The notes beneath the pieces are model-generated. The model was given only the letters and a program-made list of their open reading frames with translations. It did not search any database and was not told where the DNA came from. This document shows positions 43,189 through 52,161 of a DNA stretch of 64,000 nt, piece by piece. The stretch spans positions 248,001-312,000 of the forward strand of contig CBDCWW010000022.1 of assembly GCA_965223585.1 (NCBI GenBank), read 5' to 3'. Every line of letters starts with the position of its first letter. The first letter of the stretch is position 1. The position numbers and the translations under genes are program-made. This DNA is from CBDCVN01 sp965223585. Its GTDB lineage: Bacteria > Deinococcota > Deinococci > Deinococcales > Trueperaceae.

Positions 43189-46100
43189 TGGAAGGATTAA
43201 TTCGTTTCTTTATTCGCCGCTATGTTTTTGCCATAGCTATTTTTGGTGCACTAGTTATTTTTGGAATAATAGGAGCCTTTGGCCTAGGTCTTGACCTCTT
43301 TCCTGAAATAGATGTTCCCATAGTTTCAGTAACCACAGCACTGCCCGGTGGTAGTCCTGAACAAATGGCACAAGATGTCTCTAAGGTTCTTGAAGACGAA
43401 ATAGCTACTCTAGCAGGGATTTCAACTTTAACTTCCACCAATGTCGAAGGCGCTAGCATAATAGTAGTAGAATTCGAATTTGGTGTCGATCTTGACCAAG
43501 CTGCTAATGATATTAATCAAAAAGTAAGTGCCGTTGCTGCTGATCTGCCTGAAGATGCTCTTGCTTCTTCAGTTGAAAAAGTAGACATAGGTGGCACTTC
43601 TATGTTGAATATAGCCATCTCTGCTCCGGGTGAAGACCTTTTTAAAGTGCAAGAATATGCTGAAGATGAAATTAAGCCAATTATTCAAGCTATTAGAGGT
43701 GTGGCTAAAGTATCTATTCCGGGTGAAATAGAGCGCGAGATACATGTACTTTTAGATCCTTCGCTCTTGCAAGTTTATAATTTATCTCCTAGTCAAATTG
43801 CTAGTGCAGTAGGTGGTGCTGCTACAGATGTTTCGGCTGGTTCTTTAGATTTTGATGTTAACCGAGTTCTACTAGCTGGTCGTAATCAACCCAAATCTTT
43901 AAGAGAAGTTGAAGAGATAGTTATTGATGATGAGCGTGGTTTGCACGTCAGCGATGTAGGTGTAGTTAGAGATACTTCAGCTGAATCAGAGTCTTTCGTA
44001 AGGCTTAATGGTGATCCGGTAGTGCTTTTGGAAATACAAAAATTAACTGGCAGCAACACTGTAGCGGTAGCTGCTGAAGTAAGAAGAAGGCTCAAAGATA
44101 TTGAGGTTCCTGAAGGCTATGAAGTAAAAATAGTAGCCGATACCACTAAATATATTTTAGGCACTGCACTAGGAGCTGTTCAAGCCATTATAGTTGCCAT
44201 CTTGGCTGTAGGTCTAGTGGTATTTTTGTTTGTGGGACGGTTAGGGGCAGTCTTCTCAGTAATAGTTGCTATTCCTATTACTCTAACAGGCACTATAGTA
44301 GTACTTTTGCTCTTTGGTTTTACTTTTAATATGATGACTCTCCTAGCTATTACTGTGGCAGTGGGTATGGTAGTGGATGATTCTATAGTTATTGCTGAAA
44401 ATACAGAAACTAAACGTGAACAGGGTTTAGAAAAAGTAGAAGCAGCTACAAAAGGGGCTGGTGAAGTGAGTGTAGCAGTGTTAGCTTCAGCACTAGCTTT
44501 ATTATCTGTGTTTATACCAATCTCGCTTCTGCCCGGCATTGTAGGTCAGTTTTTTGCTGCCTTTGGCATTTCTATGGCTGGTACAGTTGTTTTTTCCTAT
44601 TTTGAGGCCATGTTCTTCTTACCAGTTCGCTCAGCTTATCTACCTAACCCATACCCTCCTTCTTGGAAAGACTTTTTCTTTTCATTTATAAGGATTTGGC
44701 GTGATACAAAATGGGGCATTTCTTTGCTAAGGCGCTTTTTATTTTGGATAATTTTTCTAATTGTAGGCTTTGTTTTATATCGTAGATTAGGTTTACTAGG
44801 ATTGGCTTTCCCGCCACTATTACCTTTTGCTGCTATTTTAGTGCGCTATCTATTACGTATAATTTTCTCATTTATTGGGGCCATTGCTTATACCTGCTAT
44901 AGAATAATTGATGCTACTGTCAAGTTATTAAGACGGGGCTATGTCAACAGTCTAAAAGTGGCTTTGAGAATACCCATTGTAGTACTTTTCTTAGCAGCAC
45001 TTGCTTTTGGCAGTATTTTTTTAGCCGAGGTAGGTTTTACCTTTACCCCCAACACAGATGAGGGTATGCTGAACGCTAGTATAGAACTGCCAGTAGGCAT
45101 AAATATGCAAACTACTAATTATGTCTCAGGGCTGGTTGAACAAGCTATCTTAAAGGTGCCTGAAGTATCTTTGGTACAAACCACAGCGGGAGTTGGCTCA
45201 GAAGGCAATGCTCAACCTGAGAGAGCAGAATTTTTATTAGAACTCATTCCCAAAATTGAGCGTGAAATAACAGCCTATGACTTAGCTTTTAAAATAGAAA
45301 AAGAGTTGCGTAGGCTAACTTCTGAATTCCCATCTGTAAAAATCAATGTTGAGACAGCTGATTCTACTGGTACAGGCAGCAGTGATTTTAACCAACAAAT
45401 CCGCAGCAATGACTTAACACTTTTTCGTGAACGGGAACTGGCTATTCGCTCCTATCTAGATAAAACACCTTATTTTCGCAGTGTGATAACTGAAGCCAAC
45501 GACCCTATAGCTGAGCAAGCTTTTCTAATTAGCCAAGGTAAACTTACTGGAACTGGTTTAAGTGTTAGTGAGGTCTTCAACACCATACGTACTTATAATG
45601 TAGGCCTCGAGGATGGCGAGATGCTTGATGGTGGGGAAAAAATTCCTATAGTCACCAAAATCAACCCTCTTTTTATTCAAGATGAGCAGGCATTTCTGAG
45701 CCTGCCTATATATGCGCCAAGCTTGCAAAGCAGCTTACCACTAAGCCAATTAGGTGACTTTGACTCACGTAAGTCTGATGCCACTATAAGACGTGCTAGT
45801 CAATCCTATGCTAATACCTTTGAAGGCACTTTTAGAGGGGATTTTGATAGTCAGGAAGTGGCAAAGATTATTAAAGAAGACTTAACAAATCAGGGCTTTG
45901 TGGATGAAAGGTTAACAATGGGTCCTCCCGGAGGATTTGATCCTCAGGCTGATCTAGCTGCTTCTGCTCCTATTGCTTTTGGGATAGCCTTATTTTTGGT
46001 TTATATAGTTATTGCTGTTCAGTTTAACTCCTTTCGGTTTCCACTCTACCTAATGCTCACAGTTCCACTGGCTTTGGTAGGTGCTTTGTGGCTGCTTGAT

Positions 46101-46472
46101 ATTTTGAATATTCCCTTAGATGTCTTTGGAGTTTTGGGAATTATCATGCTCATTGCCTTGGTAGTCAAAAACGCTATTTTGCTTTTAGAGGTAGTGGTTA
46201 CAATTATGGATAGGGGCAAAACTAGTTTAAAAGAAGCACTTCTAGAGGCTGGAGGCTCGAGGCTAAGGCCCATAATTATGACAGCTCTAACGGTAGTAGT
46301 AATTAGTATACCTTTGCTACTTAGTCAAGGTGATGGTGCGGAATTGCAGAAAGCCCTAGGAGCAGTTATATTAGGTGGGGTAGTTTTTTCAACCTTGTTG
46401 ACTCTTTATGTAGTCCCTGCTGCTTTTTATCTGTTTGAGCGCCGAAGCTATGACCTTCCTAAAGCTGATTAA
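43188..46472 (+). CDS. RND efflux pump (AcrB/HAE-type) inner-membrane transporter
   Basis: GTG start; 1094 residues. TM1 opens with the classic FFIRRYVFAIAIFGALVIFGI. The TM4 proton relay VVDDSIVIAENTE keeps both Asp (about 396-397), and the TM10 Lys is present in LVVKNAILLLEV. The porter and docking regions fall at about 45-330 and 640-880. Between TM6 and TM7 there is an insertion of about 100 residues with three further hydrophobic stretches (FLFWIIFLIVGFVLY, LAFPPLLPFAAILV, IIFSFIGAIAYTCY), so it may have more than twelve TM helices. It exports drugs or other amphiphiles using proton motive force. Confidence 0.93.
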   Translation: MEGLIRFFIRRYVFAIAIFGALVIFGIIGAFGLGLDLFPEIDVPIVSVTTALPGGSPEQMAQDVSKVLEDEIATLAGISTLTSTNVEGASIIVVEFEFGVDLDQAANDINQKVSAVAADLPEDALASSVEKVDIGGTSMLNIAISAPGEDLFKVQEYAEDEIKPIIQAIRGVAKVSIPGEIEREIHVLLDPSLLQVYNLSPSQIASAVGGAATDVSAGSLDFDVNRVLLAGRNQPKSLREVEEIVIDDERGLHVSDVGVVRDTSAESESFVRLNGDPVVLLEIQKLTGSNTVAVAAEVRRRLKDIEVPEGYEVKIVADTTKYILGTALGAVQAIIVAILAVGLVVFLFVGRLGAVFSVIVAIPITLTGTIVVLLLFGFTFNMMTLLAITVAVGMVVDDSIVIAENTETKREQGLEKVEAATKGAGEVSVAVLASALALLSVFIPISLLPGIVGQFFAAFGISMAGTVVFSYFEAMFFLPVRSAYLPNPYPPSWKDFFFSFIRIWRDTKWGISLLRRFLFWIIFLIVGFVLYRRLGLLGLAFPPLLPFAAILVRYLLRIIFSFIGAIAYTCYRIIDATVKLLRRGYVNSLKVALRIPIVVLFLAALAFGSIFLAEVGFTFTPNTDEGMLNASIELPVGINMQTTNYVSGLVEQAILKVPEVSLVQTTAGVGSEGNAQPERAEFLLELIPKIEREITAYDLAFKIEKELRRLTSEFPSVKINVETADSTGTGSSDFNQQIRSNDLTLFRERELAIRSYLDKTPYFRSVITEANDPIAEQAFLISQGKLTGTGLSVSEVFNTIRTYNVGLEDGEMLDGGEKIPIVTKINPLFIQDEQAFLSLPIYAPSLQSSLPLSQLGDFDSRKSDATIRRASQSYANTFEGTFRGDFDSQEVAKIIKEDLTNQGFVDERLTMGPPGGFDPQADLAASAPIAFGIALFLVYIVIAVQFNSFRFPLYLMLTVPLALVGALWLLDILNIPLDVFGVLGIIMLIALVVKNAILLLEVVVTIMDRGKTSLKEALLEAGGSRLRPIIMTALTVVVISIPLLLSQGDGAELQKALGAVILGGVVFSTLLTLYVVPAAFYLFERRSYDLPKAD

Positions 46473-46492
46473 TAAATTTTGGAGTACCAATT

Positions 46493-47179
46493 GTGGATTA
46501 CCAAAAAGAACAAACCACAAAAGAAAAGTTAAATCGCTTCTATCAAGAAGTTGAAAGAGCACAACGAACAGAGGAAGTAGAGCCTTTATTAAAAGTAATT
46601 AAAAAGGTGTTTGAAATAAAGCATATTGCACCTTCAGTTGACACCTATATAAGCAGTACCTTAAATACAAAAAAGATAGCAGGCCCACTAGATTTTAGTG
46701 GTTTTGCAGAGTCGTATAAATCAGCTATGTCCTACAAAAATTTATTTGACCTTGGTCCTGAAGACAAAATATTTCCTGCCCTACATATAGCTGTTGAAAC
46801 ATTTGGGCACTATTACTATTTGCGCTTAGAGACAGGAGAAGTAGCTGGCGGGCATCATGATTCGCTTTACTATGAATATTTTTACGACATTTGGAATCCT
46901 GATGATCTTATAGAAACTGTTAATAGTCTATTTTCTGAGTATAGTGTTCCTGCCTATCCTAAATTTTTAGCATTGCAACAAGCTTTTGTAACCAATTTTG
47001 GAGTAAAAGATACAAGGCAGTTTAGTAATTTAATTTCTCCTGATGAATATTTAGCGACATTAACTAATGTTCTGGGTCAATCTCACCTTGAATGGGCAGT
47101 AAAAGCTCTTGATTGCTTTACACTCTTATATGAAGAAGAAGACATGAATGAGGCAATTAATAAAATGAATACCTCCTAA
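46493..47179 (+). CDS. Cytoplasmic protein, possibly SMI1/KNR4 (SUKH)-like
   Basis: GTG start with GGAG upstream; 228 residues, no signal or TM. The centre (IAVETFGHYYYLRLETGEVAGGHHDSLYY) has the strand-turn pattern seen in SUKH/SMI1 proteins, many of which are toxin-immunity proteins. That assignment is tentative. It follows the RND gene by 20 bp and may be read through from that operon. Confidence 0.5.
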   Translation: MDYQKEQTTKEKLNRFYQEVERAQRTEEVEPLLKVIKKVFEIKHIAPSVDTYISSTLNTKKIAGPLDFSGFAESYKSAMSYKNLFDLGPEDKIFPALHIAVETFGHYYYLRLETGEVAGGHHDSLYYEYFYDIWNPDDLIETVNSLFSEYSVPAYPKFLALQQAFVTNFGVKDTRQFSNLISPDEYLATLTNVLGQSHLEWAVKALDCFTLLYEEEDMNEAINKMNTS

Positions 47180-47211
47180 CCTTTTAAAGGTAAAATTATA
47201 GAGAGGTTTCT

Positions 47212-47325
47212 ATGATTAAGAAAAGCCTAATTTGTTTTCTAAGTGTTTTATTTCTGGTAAATTCTGCTTTTGCTGAACTTGAGCTAAAACCTTACCTAGA
47301 TAAACCCAATGATGTAATACTAGAT
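47212..47325 (+). pseudogene. DcrB-like secreted protein, 5' part (split by IS1634-type element)
   Basis: ATG 47212 with GAGAGG upstream gives 38 codons: a signal peptide (KKSLICFLSVLFLVNSAFA) and the start of the mature protein to VILD. Removing the element and one CTAGAT copy joins it in frame to LPVGWKISRY at 49125, for a 206-residue protein. Confidence 0.85.
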
Positions 47326-49118
47326 CCGTCTTTCAACACCCTAAATATTAAGGTTTGAGGAATTAACGAGAATATCATTTACAGTAGGGTATGGAAAGCA
47401 AAATAGATTATGAATATAAGAGTGAAACTTTAGAACACTTGGGTTTAGTAGCATCAATGTTTGACGAGTTAGGTATAGGTGAAGTAGTTGACAGTCTAAT
47501 TTCCCAAGACAAAGAGCAACGTAAAGTCACACTGGGCCAATCTTTAAAGGCGATGGTGCTCAATGGTCTAGGATTTGCAAACAGCCGTTTATACTTGTTA
47601 AGTCAATTCTTTGAAAACAAGCCTGTAGACAGGTTAATTGCACCCGATATAAAAGCTTCTGATCTCAAAGATCATGTTTTAGGTAGGGCTCTGGACAAGT
47701 TTCATGACTTTGGAGCAACAGAATTATATAGTGCCATTTCTGTACGAGCAGCTAGGGAGTTAGGGATTACTCCCAAAGAAGGTCACATGGATACTACTAG
47801 CTTCCATGTAGATGGAAACTTCAATAGTGATTGTGAAGAAGAAGAGAATGGTAACTTAAAGACGATTAACATCAAAAAGGGATACAGTCGTGATCATAGA
47901 AATGACCTTAATCAGGTAGTGCTGAACTTGATAATAGAGCATCAAGCAAAGATACCAATACTAATGGAACCACTAAGTGGAAATAGCAGTGACAAAGTAG
48001 TGTTTGAACAAGTAATAAAAGAGCATGTGTCAAGACTAAAAGTGGATCATGGTCTTAAATTGATAGTAGCAGACAGTGCAAGCTATACAAGTCAATGTCT
48101 AAAGGCTTACCAAGAGCAAAAAATATCTTGGGTCACAAATGTTCCCATGACTATTAAAAAAGCCGAAAAAGTACTGGAGCAAGTAAGTATCAAAGACTTG
48201 AAGCCACTAAAAGAAGGCTACACTTACACCTCGATGTGTACAGAATATGTAGGAATAAGGCAAAGATGGTTAATTATACACTCTCAGAAAGCATCTAAGC
48301 GAGTAAACAGAAGTGTATCAAACTATCTAACCAAACATTCTGATATAGAGTGTAAAGCTTGGGCAGAATTATGTAAGGAGTCATATAGTTGTGCTGAAGA
48401 TGCACAAAAGGCATTGGAGAAGATTAAGAAAACTCTAAAAGTGACACAAGTTCAAGAGGAAAAGATTGTTGAAGAACTACATTACACTAAACGAGGGCGT
48501 CCAGCCAAAGGCACAAAACCTACAAAGGCAGAGTACAAGATCAATGGTGCACAGTTTATGCTAACCTCATTGCCACAGAAGTTAAAAGAGCAACGAGCTT
48601 GTTTTATTCTAGCTACTGATAAAGTGCTTGAAAAACATTTGAGTGACATGAAAGTGCTAGAAGCGTATAAGAATCAAAAATATGCAGAGCGAGGGTTTCG
48701 ATTTCTGAAGGATCCGATGTTTTGTGCTTCTACAATCTACTTAAAGAAGGTATCACGAGTAATGGCATTGATGATGGTAATGACAGTGTGTTTATTGGTT
48801 TATGCTGCACTAGAGTATAAAATACGCAACACTCTCAAGGTTAACAAAGAAAGTTTACCAGATCAAAAAGGTAAGCCTACACAAACACCGACAGCACGTT
48901 GGGTGTTTAAGTTGTTTATGGATGTACACTTGTTGACCATTACTGGTGATTTTGTCAGAAAGGTTGTAGTTAATCTCAAGCCTGAAATTCGTAGGTTCTT
49001 AAAGCTGTTAGGCACTGATTATGTTGTTGTTTACTCTGATGAAGATAGTCCACAAAGCACCTAAGCTTGAAACTTGGAAAAATACTCAAACCTTAAATAA
49101 TAGGGTGTCGAAAGACGG
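47326..49118 (+). mobile_element. IS1634-type insertion sequence with 6-bp target duplication
   Basis: The outer ends CCGTCTTTCAACACCCTA (from 47326) and the complement of TAGGGTGTCGAAAGACGG (to 49118) match at 17 of 18 positions. A second matching block, TTAAGGTTTGAG, lies further in. CTAGAT flanks both sides (47320-47325 and 49119-49124). The element is 1793 bp with one transposase. No CTCGAG inside. Confidence 0.92.
47391..49064 (+). CDS. IS1634-family transposase
   Basis: 557 residues. Opening block LEHLGLVASMFDELGIGEVVD, then GHMDTTSFHVDG (first catalytic Asp), LKLIVADSASYTS (second Asp) and YAERGFRFLKDPMF (Glu region with Arg-Gly-Phe), all typical of IS1634 transposases. The frame is intact. 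Confidence 0.88.
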   Translation: MESKIDYEYKSETLEHLGLVASMFDELGIGEVVDSLISQDKEQRKVTLGQSLKAMVLNGLGFANSRLYLLSQFFENKPVDRLIAPDIKASDLKDHVLGRALDKFHDFGATELYSAISVRAARELGITPKEGHMDTTSFHVDGNFNSDCEEEENGNLKTINIKKGYSRDHRNDLNQVVLNLIIEHQAKIPILMEPLSGNSSDKVVFEQVIKEHVSRLKVDHGLKLIVADSASYTSQCLKAYQEQKISWVTNVPMTIKKAEKVLEQVSIKDLKPLKEGYTYTSMCTEYVGIRQRWLIIHSQKASKRVNRSVSNYLTKHSDIECKAWAELCKESYSCAEDAQKALEKIKKTLKVTQVQEEKIVEELHYTKRGRPAKGTKPTKAEYKINGAQFMLTSLPQKLKEQRACFILATDKVLEKHLSDMKVLEAYKNQKYAERGFRFLKDPMFCASTIYLKKVSRVMALMMVMTVCLLVYAALEYKIRNTLKVNKESLPDQKGKPTQTPTARWVFKLFMDVHLLTITGDFVRKVVVNLKPEIRRFLKLLGTDYVVVYSDEDSPQST

Positions 49119-49124
49119 CTAGAT

Positions 49125-49631
49125 TTACCAGTTGGTTGGAAAATTAGTAGATACCAAGCAGATAATATTTTGGTAGCTAGTCTAGAAAATCGTGAAGATG
49201 CTCCTACAATTCAAGTAATGGCTCTGCCCTATGTTAAGAGCCCTGACAATGACCCTACTGATGAGAAATCTGCAAAAAGTATTGCCTATGATCTTCTGCT
49301 GATGCTTGCTTTCCAAGGTATGAAACAAGATGTCTCGAGTGAAATAAACATAATAGAGGAAAAAGAAGTTGCTGATGGTCTTGGAAAGCTTATGATTATT
49401 GAGACATCAGTAACTTCTGATAAAGGTGGACAAATTCCTGTTCGCCTTGCTTTGCTATTAGAAGACAGTCCTAAAAGGCAGTTAACGATTGTTGGTATGT
49501 TTGCTGCTACACCTGAAGAGTTTGAGGCCTTTGGTGGCGAGGATTTTCTTCTGAGAATTACTAATAGTGTTCAGCCTTTGAAGTTAAGAAGTGCTGATTT
49601 ATTAGTGTATGGTAGCAAAAAGGTAGGGTGA
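49125..49631 (+). pseudogene. DcrB-like secreted protein, 3' part
   Basis: Continues the gene broken at 47325 with LPVGWKISRYQADNILVASLENRE, a beta-rich domain, and a C-terminal LTIVGMFAATPEEFEAFGGEDFLLRITNSV. The layout resembles DcrB/PsbP-like periplasmic domains, a tentative link. It contains one CTCGAG (near 49334), as a resident gene would, while the IS has none. Confidence 0.72.
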
Positions 49632-49682
49632 CATATATAATAATAAACTTGATATTCTTATAAAGATTCAGAAAGGTTTATT

Positions 49683-50021
49683 ATGGCTTTAGGAAAACAA
49701 TTAACTACTTCAGAAGCAAGAGAACTTTTAGAAATGAGTTATGGCAACTTTAGCAACTATGTAAAACTAGGCTTATTTGTTCCACAAACTGCTCAGCAAA
49801 GGCCCAATCGTGTTAACTCCTACTACAACAATTACTTGCGGGCAATTCAAAGAATAATGGAACATATTGGCAAAAACACTAATGGTGGACGTTGTAGCAA
49901 GAAGATGTTGGCTTTACACCTTAAGAAGGTTTTTGGTAAAGATCACAAAGGTATTGTTGATGCCTTAAAAAATGATGAGACGATTGAAACTATAGCTAAG
50001 ACTGCATTAGAAGATTTATGA
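49683..50021 (+). CDS. Small HTH-like protein
   Basis: 112 residues from ATG 49683 with AAAGG upstream. The N-terminal TTSEARELLEMSYGNFSNYVKLGLFVP has the shape of a MerR/excisionase-type helix-turn-helix. The C-terminal 60 residues are basic and helical. It may bind DNA; target unknown. Confidence 0.5.
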   Translation: MALGKQLTTSEARELLEMSYGNFSNYVKLGLFVPQTAQQRPNRVNSYYNNYLRAIQRIMEHIGKNTNGGRCSKKMLALHLKKVFGKDHKGIVDALKNDETIETIAKTALEDL

Positions 50022-50230
50022 TCATTAAATAAGTTGAAAAATAGCAGATCTTGATAAGATATCCTTTATTTCCCTAGTACTTCGACAAAAAAGTTTTGAT
50101 ATGTGATTTGTAAATATCACAAGCTTGTAAAGGAACCTAGGTAAGGTTGCTTCAAAGGAATTTAGAAAACTTTAGCTATCATAATTTCTAGTTTTACTTT
50201 GCCAATCAATAAAACACTACCGAACCTCCA

Positions 50231-50286
50231 TTGTAGAGACGCAATCCTTCATTACATTCAAGGACAGGAATTTTGTGTCTCTACAA
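50231..50286. repeat. Inverted repeat TTGTAGAGACGCAA / TTGTGTCTCTACAA upstream of mnmG
   Basis: Two 14-bp arms (50231-50244 and 50273-50286) pair with a single mismatch around a 28-base loop. The GTAGAGAC-GTCTCTAC core resembles dispersed intergenic hairpin repeats known in several phyla. It lies about 50 bp before the mnmG start; the other part of the 313-bp gap (50022-50230) shows no gene. Confidence 0.55.
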
Positions 50287-50334
50287 GCACCAATACATCC
50301 TCACATATTTTTAAGCATTGGTATAAATCTAGAA

Positions 50335-52161
50335 ATGTCCATTGTTAACCCGTATTTATCATACGATGTTATAGTTGTTGGTGGTGGTCATGCAGGTATA
50401 GAAGCTGCTCACGCTGCTGCTAAGCTTAACGCTAAAGTAGCTCTTTGTATTCCTAACCCTGACAAAATTGGCCTTATGCCTTGCAATCCTGCTATTGGTG
50501 GCCCCGGCAAATCACAGCTAGTTTTTGAGTTGCATGCTTTAGGAGGGGTAATGGGACACTTAGCAGATAAAACAGCTATTCACGCTCGCACTTTAAATGC
50601 TAGCAAGGGGCCTGCAGTACAATCACTACGAGTACAAAATGAACGTGATGGTTATGCTGATGCTGCTCGAGCGCTAATAGAATCTACAAAAGGCATTGAT
50701 ATCGTACGTGGTGAGGTAGCATCACTAACAGTTGAGAAGGACAGGCTTACTGGTATTAGTTTAACAGATGGTCGTTGGCTCGAGGCTAAAAGTGTAGTGC
50801 TCTGCACAGGTACATTTCTTAAGGGAGTAGTATGGTATGGCAAAAAACAATGCGAGGCAGGTAGACAAGGTGAAGCTCCAGCTAGACATCTTTCTAAAAG
50901 TTTATTAGATATCGAGCATACACTACTACGTTTTAAAACTGGTACACCTCCACGCATCCGTTCAGATTCAGTAGATTTTACAGTTCTTGATATAGTCCAC
51001 GGTGATGAACCACCTAGCTCTTTTACGGGTCAATTAGGCCCTAAAGTAAGAAGTACACCTACATGGTTAACACATACTACTGCTGCCACCCATAGTCTTA
51101 TTGAACAAAATTTGGAGCACTCTGCTATGTATGGTGGGGAGATATCAGGACAAGGGCCACGATACTGCCCTTCTATAGAAGATAAAGTAGTTCGTTTTAA
51201 AGATAAAGATCGACACCTACTTTTTGTTGAACCAGATGGCATTGAGACCAGTGAAGTTTACTTACAAGGGTTTTCAAGTTCTATGCCACCATTTTTACAA
51301 GACGACATGATTCGTACTCTACCCGGCTTTGAAAAAGCAGTTATTCAACGTTATGCCTACGCTGTAGAGTACGATGCCCTTGACCCTACTCAACTAAACA
51401 CTTCACTTATGTCTAAAAAACTAAAAGGGCTTTTTAGTGCGGGTCAAATTAATGGTACAAGCGGTTATGAAGAAGCTGCTGCCCAAGGATTCATTGCTGG
51501 GGTAAATGCTGTTCGCTATGCTTTTGGTGAAGGGCTGGTCAGCATATACAGGGATGAAGGTTACATAGGAGTGTTGCTAGATGATTTGGTACGCTGGGGC
51601 ATCAATGAACCTTATCGCATGCTTACTTCTCGTAACGAATATAGACTTTTGCACCGCCAAGACAATGCTTCAGAACGTCTTATGCCTAAAGGTTACGAGT
51701 GGGGTTTAGTTAGTAGTGAAGCCTTACAAAAAATGCGGCAAAGCCAAGTAAAGGTGCAAAGAGAAGTTGAGAGATTTAGTACCACTCGCTTTAAAGGAAA
51801 GTTAGCCAATAAAATTCTTTCCCAACCTAAACAAAGCTATAAGGATGTTATCCAGCTTATAGGGGATAGCCCTGAAGGACTATCTAATGAAGAAAAGCGC
51901 AAGGCAGAAATACTTATTAAGTATGCTGCTTATATAGAAAGGTTTCAAAAGGATCTAGTTGCTCGTAAGGAATCTGAGCACCTAAATATTACTAATATAG
52001 ATTTTAATAAGGTAGCAAGTTTGTCTAAAGAAGGTTTACATGCCTTAGTAAAACATCAACCTATTACTTTGGGAGCAGCACAACGCTTAAGAGGGGTGCG
52101 AGATAGTGATATTACTGCTTTACTCATAAGCGTTGCCTCATCACGTCAACAGCAAATTTGA
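50335..52161 (+). CDS. mnmG: tRNA uridine-5-carboxymethylaminomethyl modification enzyme MnmG (GidA)
   Basis: MnmG and MnmE install the cmnm5 group on wobble U34 of certain tRNAs, using FAD, NADH and methylenetetrahydrofolate. From ATG 50335 there are 608 residues, normal length. The FAD-binding Rossmann motif is VVGGGHAGIEAAHAAAKL; the next signature is CNPAIGGPGKSQLVFELHALGGVMG. ALNASKGPAVQSLRVQ and INGTSGYEEAAAQGFIAG complete the family. A longer frame from GTG 50275 would start inside a hairpin repeat and is rejected. The 3' end overlaps ubiD by 21 bp, tail to tail. Confidence 0.95.
   Translation: MSIVNPYLSYDVIVVGGGHAGIEAAHAAAKLNAKVALCIPNPDKIGLMPCNPAIGGPGKSQLVFELHALGGVMGHLADKTAIHARTLNASKGPAVQSLRVQNERDGYADAARALIESTKGIDIVRGEVASLTVEKDRLTGISLTDGRWLEAKSVVLCTGTFLKGVVWYGKKQCEAGRQGEAPARHLSKSLLDIEHTLLRFKTGTPPRIRSDSVDFTVLDIVHGDEPPSSFTGQLGPKVRSTPTWLTHTTAATHSLIEQNLEHSAMYGGEISGQGPRYCPSIEDKVVRFKDKDRHLLFVEPDGIETSEVYLQGFSSSMPPFLQDDMIRTLPGFEKAVIQRYAYAVEYDALDPTQLNTSLMSKKLKGLFSAGQINGTSGYEEAAAQGFIAGVNAVRYAFGEGLVSIYRDEGYIGVLLDDLVRWGINEPYRMLTSRNEYRLLHRQDNASERLMPKGYEWGLVSSEALQKMRQSQVKVQREVERFSTTRFKGKLANKILSQPKQSYKDVIQLIGDSPEGLSNEEKRKAEILIKYAAYIERFQKDLVARKESEHLNITNIDFNKVASLSKEGLHALVKHQPITLGAAQRLRGVRDSDITALLISVASSRQQQI

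Noticed and set aside
47349..49095. Shorter boundaries for the IS1634-type element at the TTAAGGTTTGAG repeats
   Set aside because: No target duplication or reading-frame restoration results; the outer ends with CTAGAT do both.
50275..50334. GTG start extending mnmG by 20 residues
   Set aside because: The extension lies in the hairpin repeat and does not resemble MnmG N-termini; ATG 50335 starts the conserved region.
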